Shown here piece after piece: positions 60,266 to 64,000 of a DNA stretch of 64,000 nt. The notes under the pieces are model-generated. The model worked only from the letters and a program-made list of their open reading frames with translations. It was not told the DNA's origin and did not search any database. How positions within the stretch are numbered: position 1 is the first letter of the stretch; each line of letters starts with the position of its first letter. The position numbers and the translations under genes are program-made. This DNA is from Mantamonas sphyraenae (lineage: Eukaryota; CRuMs; Mantamonadidae): NCBI GenBank assembly GCA_026936335.1, contig JAPMXV010000044.1:124001-188000 (forward strand), in the 5' to 3' direction.

Positions 60266-63022
60266 ATGAGACAGTGGACTCTTGTGGTATTGTGTATTGT
60301 TTGTGTGGCCTTGGTTGCACAGGCAAGCCGTGTGTCGATCCCCATCACCAGCGAAAGCGAGCGCGTGGTCAGCAGCGGCCAATGCGAACCGAATGCTCCG
60401 CGCCGCGACTGTGGCTACGTGGGCATCACGCAGCAGCAGTGCCAGGCCAAGGGCTGCTGCTGGAACCCGTACAAGCACTATGCGTGGTGCTTCTACCCGT
60501 CGGCTGCCCCGTACTACGTGGTCAGCTCCGTGCAGAACACTGCCGCCGGCTTGCAGTTTACGCTGAGCGGCAACGGCACGGCGCCCGCGCTGTACGGCAG
60601 CGACATCAGCCCGCTCACGGTGAGCGTGACCATGGAGACGCAGCAGCGCCTGCGTGTCAAGATTGTGGACAGCAAGAATGGACGATGGGAGGTGCCGCGC
60701 GAGTGGTCTCCGGACACCCAGCCGCCCAGCCATGCACCCAGCACCATGGACTACAACTTTGAGCATGCGGCCCAGGGGGAGGTGTTTTGGTTCCGTGTCA
60801 CGCGTGCCAGCACGGGCGAGGTGCTTTTTGACACGCAGACCACAGCCAGCAACGGTCTGCCGCCCCTTGTGTTTGAGGACCAGTTCCTGCAGCTTAGCAC
60901 CGTGCTTCAGGCCAACCCCAACATTTATGGCCTGGGCGAACGCATCCGTCAGCTGCGCCTGGACATCCCGGGACGCTACACCATGTGGAATTACGACATT
61001 CCCGACGCCGTGAACGACAACCTGTACGGCTCGCACCCGTTCTACATGGACGTGCGCCAGGAGACAGGCAACGCCCACGGCGTATTCCTGCGCAACAGCA
61101 ACGGCATGGACGTGCACCTGGACGACGGCATGCTGACGTACAACACCATCGGCGGCGTCCTCGACCTGTACATCTTTACGGGTCCCACCCCGGACTCGGT
61201 CATCCAACAGTACACCGACGTCATCGGCAAGCCCTATCTGCCGCCCATGTGGACCTTGGGTTTCCACCTCTGCCGCTACGGCTACCACAACGTCAGCGAG
61301 CTGGACTACGTCGTCACACAGATGGCCCAGGCCAAGATCCCCTTGGAGGTCATGTGGACCGACATTGACTACATGGACGCATACAAGGACTGGACGTTTG
61401 ACCCAGTCAACTTCCCGGTGGACAAGATGAACGCGCTGGTGAGCAAGCTGCACCAGAACAACCAGAAGTATGTGGTCATTGTCGACCCAGGCATCCACAA
61501 CGAACAGGGCTACAAGCCGTACGACTCGGGCATCCAAGAGGACATCTTCATCAAGGACGCCCAGGGCCAGGTGTTCATTGGCAAGGTGTGGCCCGGCACC
61601 ACCGCCTTTCCGGATTTCCTCAACCCCAAGGCCAACGCATGGTGGGCAGAGTCCATCCAGGACTTCCTCAACCTCGTGCCTGTGGACTCCCTGTGGATTG
61701 ACATGAACGAAATCAGCAACTTTTGCAACGGCGCATGCAGCAGCAGCAGCAAGCACCACCAGCGCAAGCAGCAACGCGTGGCTGGCCGTCCGCTGGGCTT
61801 CGATCCCAACAACCCGCCGTACGCCATCAACAACCAGAACAACCACGCCAGCCTGGAGACCAAGACGGTGGCCATGGATGCGGTGCACTTCAACAACACG
61901 CTGGAGTACGACATCCACAACCTGTTTGGCTTGTCCGAAGCCATTGCCACCAAGGCCGCGCTGGACAAGATCCGAGGCAAGCGTTCGTTTGTGCTCAGCC
62001 GCTCCACGTGGCCCAGCAGTGGCGCGCACACGTCTCACTGGACTGGTGACAACACCGCCAACTGGGACTACCTGTACTACAACATCCCGGGTGTGTTGCA
62101 GTTCAACATGTTTGGCATCCCGCAGACCGGCTCCGACATCTGTGGCTTCCTGGGTGACACCACGGAGGAGTTGTGCACACGATGGATGGCCATGGGCTCC
62201 TTCATGCCCTTTATGCGCAACCACAACACCAAGGGTGCCGCGCCGCAGGAACCGTTCCGCTGGCCCCAGGTGGCCCAGGTGTCCACCAAGTACATTGGCA
62301 TCCGATACCGCTTGCTGGCGTACTACTACACGCTGCTGCACACGGCGTCCCAGACGGGCAGCACCATGGCACGCCCGCTCTTCTTTGAGTGGCCTGCCGA
62401 CACAACCACCCTGGGCATCGACAAGCAGTTCCTGCTGGGCAGCAGCCTGATGGTAGCACCCGTCATCACCCAGGGCGCCACCAGTGTCTCCGTCTACTTC
62501 CCCAAGGCCAACTGGTACGAGCTGGAGAGCGGTCGCCTGGTGGTCAGCGCAGAGAATGCCACCCAGACCATCACCGTCAGCGCTCCCATCGATTTTGTGC
62601 CGGCCTACATCCGCGGCGGATCCATTCTGCCCATGCTCACCGACGGTATGACCGTGCACGACACCATGCAGAACCCCATGGGCATGCTCGTGGCCCCCGA
62701 TGACGAGGGAGACGCACAGGGCTCGCTGTACCTGGACGACGGCGAGTCGCTGTCGCCCACCACTGTCCTGCAGAGTCAGTTTACGCTGTCCATGCAGGGT
62801 GGCCAGGGCACCATTGCCTGGACCACCACCACCGCCTCGCTGCAGACCCCCAAGCTGATGAACATCGAGCTGCTGAGCACCGTGCATGTCACCAGCGCCT
62901 CGCTCAATGGCGCCGCCATTGCCTCGTCCGACATTGTGTTCAACGGTGCCGCCACGGTGTTCTCCAACCTCAACGCACAGTACCAGCAGAGCGGCAAGCT
63001 GACCTTCAGCTACGCGCAGTGA
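60266..63022 (+). CDS. GH31 alpha-glucosidase with N-terminal trefoil domain
   Basis: A single-exon 918-residue protein. A signal peptide (MRQWTLVVLCIVCVALVAQA) precedes a P-type trefoil domain: six Cys between QCEPNAPRRDCGYVG and GCCWNPYKHYAWCFYP. The GH31 domain follows: WTDIDYMDAYKDWTFDPVNF, the nucleophile Asp in SLWIDMNEISNF (about residue 478), and the acid/base region HWTGDNTANWDYL. A C-terminal beta domain has IRGGSILPM and LYLDDGESLSP. The arrangement matches lysosomal acid alpha-glucosidase and sucrase-isomaltase-type enzymes, which cut terminal alpha-1,4 glucose from maltose or glycogen. It is probably secreted or phagosomal in a bacterivorous protist. The start at 60266 rather than the upstream ATG is set by the signal peptide. 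Confidence 0.95.
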   Translation: MRQWTLVVLCIVCVALVAQASRVSIPITSESERVVSSGQCEPNAPRRDCGYVGITQQQCQAKGCCWNPYKHYAWCFYPSAAPYYVVSSVQNTAAGLQFTLSGNGTAPALYGSDISPLTVSVTMETQQRLRVKIVDSKNGRWEVPREWSPDTQPPSHAPSTMDYNFEHAAQGEVFWFRVTRASTGEVLFDTQTTASNGLPPLVFEDQFLQLSTVLQANPNIYGLGERIRQLRLDIPGRYTMWNYDIPDAVNDNLYGSHPFYMDVRQETGNAHGVFLRNSNGMDVHLDDGMLTYNTIGGVLDLYIFTGPTPDSVIQQYTDVIGKPYLPPMWTLGFHLCRYGYHNVSELDYVVTQMAQAKIPLEVMWTDIDYMDAYKDWTFDPVNFPVDKMNALVSKLHQNNQKYVVIVDPGIHNEQGYKPYDSGIQEDIFIKDAQGQVFIGKVWPGTTAFPDFLNPKANAWWAESIQDFLNLVPVDSLWIDMNEISNFCNGACSSSSKHHQRKQQRVAGRPLGFDPNNPPYAINNQNNHASLETKTVAMDAVHFNNTLEYDIHNLFGLSEAIATKAALDKIRGKRSFVLSRSTWPSSGAHTSHWTGDNTANWDYLYYNIPGVLQFNMFGIPQTGSDICGFLGDTTEELCTRWMAMGSFMPFMRNHNTKGAAPQEPFRWPQVAQVSTKYIGIRYRLLAYYYTLLHTASQTGSTMARPLFFEWPADTTTLGIDKQFLLGSSLMVAPVITQGATSVSVYFPKANWYELESGRLVVSAENATQTITVSAPIDFVPAYIRGGSILPMLTDGMTVHDTMQNPMGMLVAPDDEGDAQGSLYLDDGESLSPTTVLQSQFTLSMQGGQGTIAWTTTTASLQTPKLMNIELLSTVHVTSASLNGAAIASSDIVFNGAATVFSNLNAQYQQSGKLTFSYAQ

Positions 63023-63068
63023 TCTTGGACCAATGAATGTGAACAATGAACCCCATTGATTGCGTTTT

Positions 63069-63985
63069 TTACTCCTTCTTCATGCCGTCCTTGTAGTTGG
63101 ACTGGAGGTGGCGGTAGTAGAGGGCAGGGAGGCCAATGGGCACAAAGGCGAGGGCTGCAAAGGTGAGCCATTCGCGCACGTGCGGGGTGGTGTTGCGGTC
63201 GAGGTCGCGGGCGGTGAGGATGTACATCTGGCCAAGGTTGTTGGAGAAGCCCAGCTGCTTGTTGCCGGCGTTGTCAGAGTACTCCATGGCGGCCGGGACC
63301 GAGTTGTAGATCGCCTTCTTCTTGGGCACCACCACAATGGCCTGCGACACATTGGCTCCACTGTGGCAAGGCGGCGCAGGGGTCAGCCATGGCACGTGAC
63401 GGCAGACAAGCGGCAGGGAACGCGTCAAAGGCAGGGCAAAAGAGAATGGGCGCGCTCAGGTTTGAAGAGATGTCGACACGCGGCCTGTGTCATTGCCGCC
63501 CGCTAAGGCAGCCACACAGGCCGCTGCATTCCGACTTAGCATAGAATATCAATGGGTAATCATCATTGACGCGCAAGCGCTGCATAGGTGGGACGGCTAC
63601 ACACAGGCAAGCCGCGCACAGCGGGCGAGAGGGTTGTTGGCGGCGAAAACTCACGGGGCAATGCGCGACCACTTGACCTTCTTCAGGCCGATGATGGGCT
63701 CAAACAGGTCCGGTTCCTCAAACCACGAGTCGTCCAGGACCGAGACGTCATGGGCGGTGCTGTGGACACATGCGTCGGGCACACATACAGTCGGTGTGAG
63801 GCGGGGCGAAGCCGTGTCAGCGGGCGCGAGGTGAAGCGCGAGAGCGGCGAAATGCAACGCCACGTTGGCAACCGCACGCTGGCACAGAGAGGCAGGTGCA
63901 CAGCAAGTGAGACGCACACAAAGTGTCGCATACGCCCGAGATGCGGGTTCACTGTGTGTGCTGTGGCGTTGTGCAGCTGAAACAT
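63069..63985 (-). CDS. Small single-span membrane protein, unknown
   Basis: Exons 63985-63918, 63759-63655 and 63360-63069 give 465 nt and 154 residues. The exon 2-3 junction (CC|T, donor gtgagt, acceptor ccacag) is well supported. Exon 1 is less certain, and further exons may lie beyond the window. The middle reads VLDDSWFEEPDLFEPIIGLK then KKVKWSRIAPGANVSQAIVV. One membrane span lies near the C-terminus (LTFAALAFVPIGLPALYY), followed by a basic tail (KDGMKKE). The small size, single span and basic tail would suit a mitochondrial inner-membrane or tail-anchored subunit, but I recognise no family. Its stop is 46 bp from the convergent glucosidase stop. Confidence 0.65.
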
Positions 63986-64000
63986 GTGCGTGGTGTGGCG

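Noticed and set aside
60221-63046. 941-codon minus-strand frame over the alpha-glucosidase
   Set aside because: It mirrors the glucosidase codons, is Val/His/Gly rich and carries no recognisable domain. The plus-strand GH31 gene explains the region.
1-64000. Kinetoplastid-style polycistronic genome
   Set aside because: Genes alternate strands frequently and many contain cis-spliced introns, so long directional arrays are absent. Only local operon-like pairs remain to be explained.

Overview
This is a compact, GC-rich nuclear segment from a flagellated protist. Genes carry short spliceosomal introns with donors such as gtgagt, gtacgt, gtaggt and gtgcgt, and acceptors such as cacag and gcag, often preceded by ctaac or ctgac. 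The gene content includes an axonemal dynein heavy chain, a radial-spoke RSPH14, an RIIa protein, WAVE-complex NCKAP1, an ERK-type MAP kinase, SH2 domains, a fungal-type Cdc14/SIN-family protein, an ependymin-family protein, mitochondrial frataxin and cytosolic-type eEF2. SH2 together with NCKAP1, Cdc14-SIN and ependymin suggests an amorphean or obazoan-like free-living flagellate (for example an apusomonad-like lineage). That placement is inference, not proof.

I model 30 protein genes in 64 kb, about one per 2.1 kb, with roughly 33 introns. I see no tRNA, rRNA, transposon or CRISPR array. Exon joins were chosen by reading frame, splice signals and family similarity; every multi-exon model given sums to a multiple of three.

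Layout. 1-5.5 kb: a truncated membrane-anchored protein, an SLC17-like MFS carrier overlapping a PQ-loop transporter, and a polytopic membrane protein. 5.8-13 kb: eEF2, YL1/VPS72, HemK methyltransferase and an unknown beta-rich protein. 13-21 kb: divergent secreted genes (ependymin family and a helical protein), then divergent NCKAP1 and ERK-type MAPK. 21-39 kb: a ciliary block (DNAH2-like dynein, Cdc14-like protein, RIIAD1, RSPH14). 38.7-42 kb: a tight same-strand run CCDC12, KHDC4-like, frataxin. 42-49 kb: twin-SH2 protein, NR2C2AP, zinc/SH3/PH/LRR scaffold. 48.7-55 kb: RPF1, hormone-sensitive lipase overlapping a second hydrolase, and an Ntn amidase. 55-64 kb: an unknown helical protein, PGK, a trefoil GH31 alpha-glucosidase and a small membrane protein.

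The most unusual signal is operon-like packing. Two same-strand pairs overlap by ATGA (SLC17-like/PQ-loop and lipase/hydrolase). A third (CCDC12/KHDC4-like) abuts within about 3 bp, followed by frataxin 20 bp later. The paired products look functionally related: lysosome-type carriers, lipolytic enzymes and splicing factors. Ten divergent pairs share about 30-345 bp, and ten convergent pairs are separated by only 12-95 bp.
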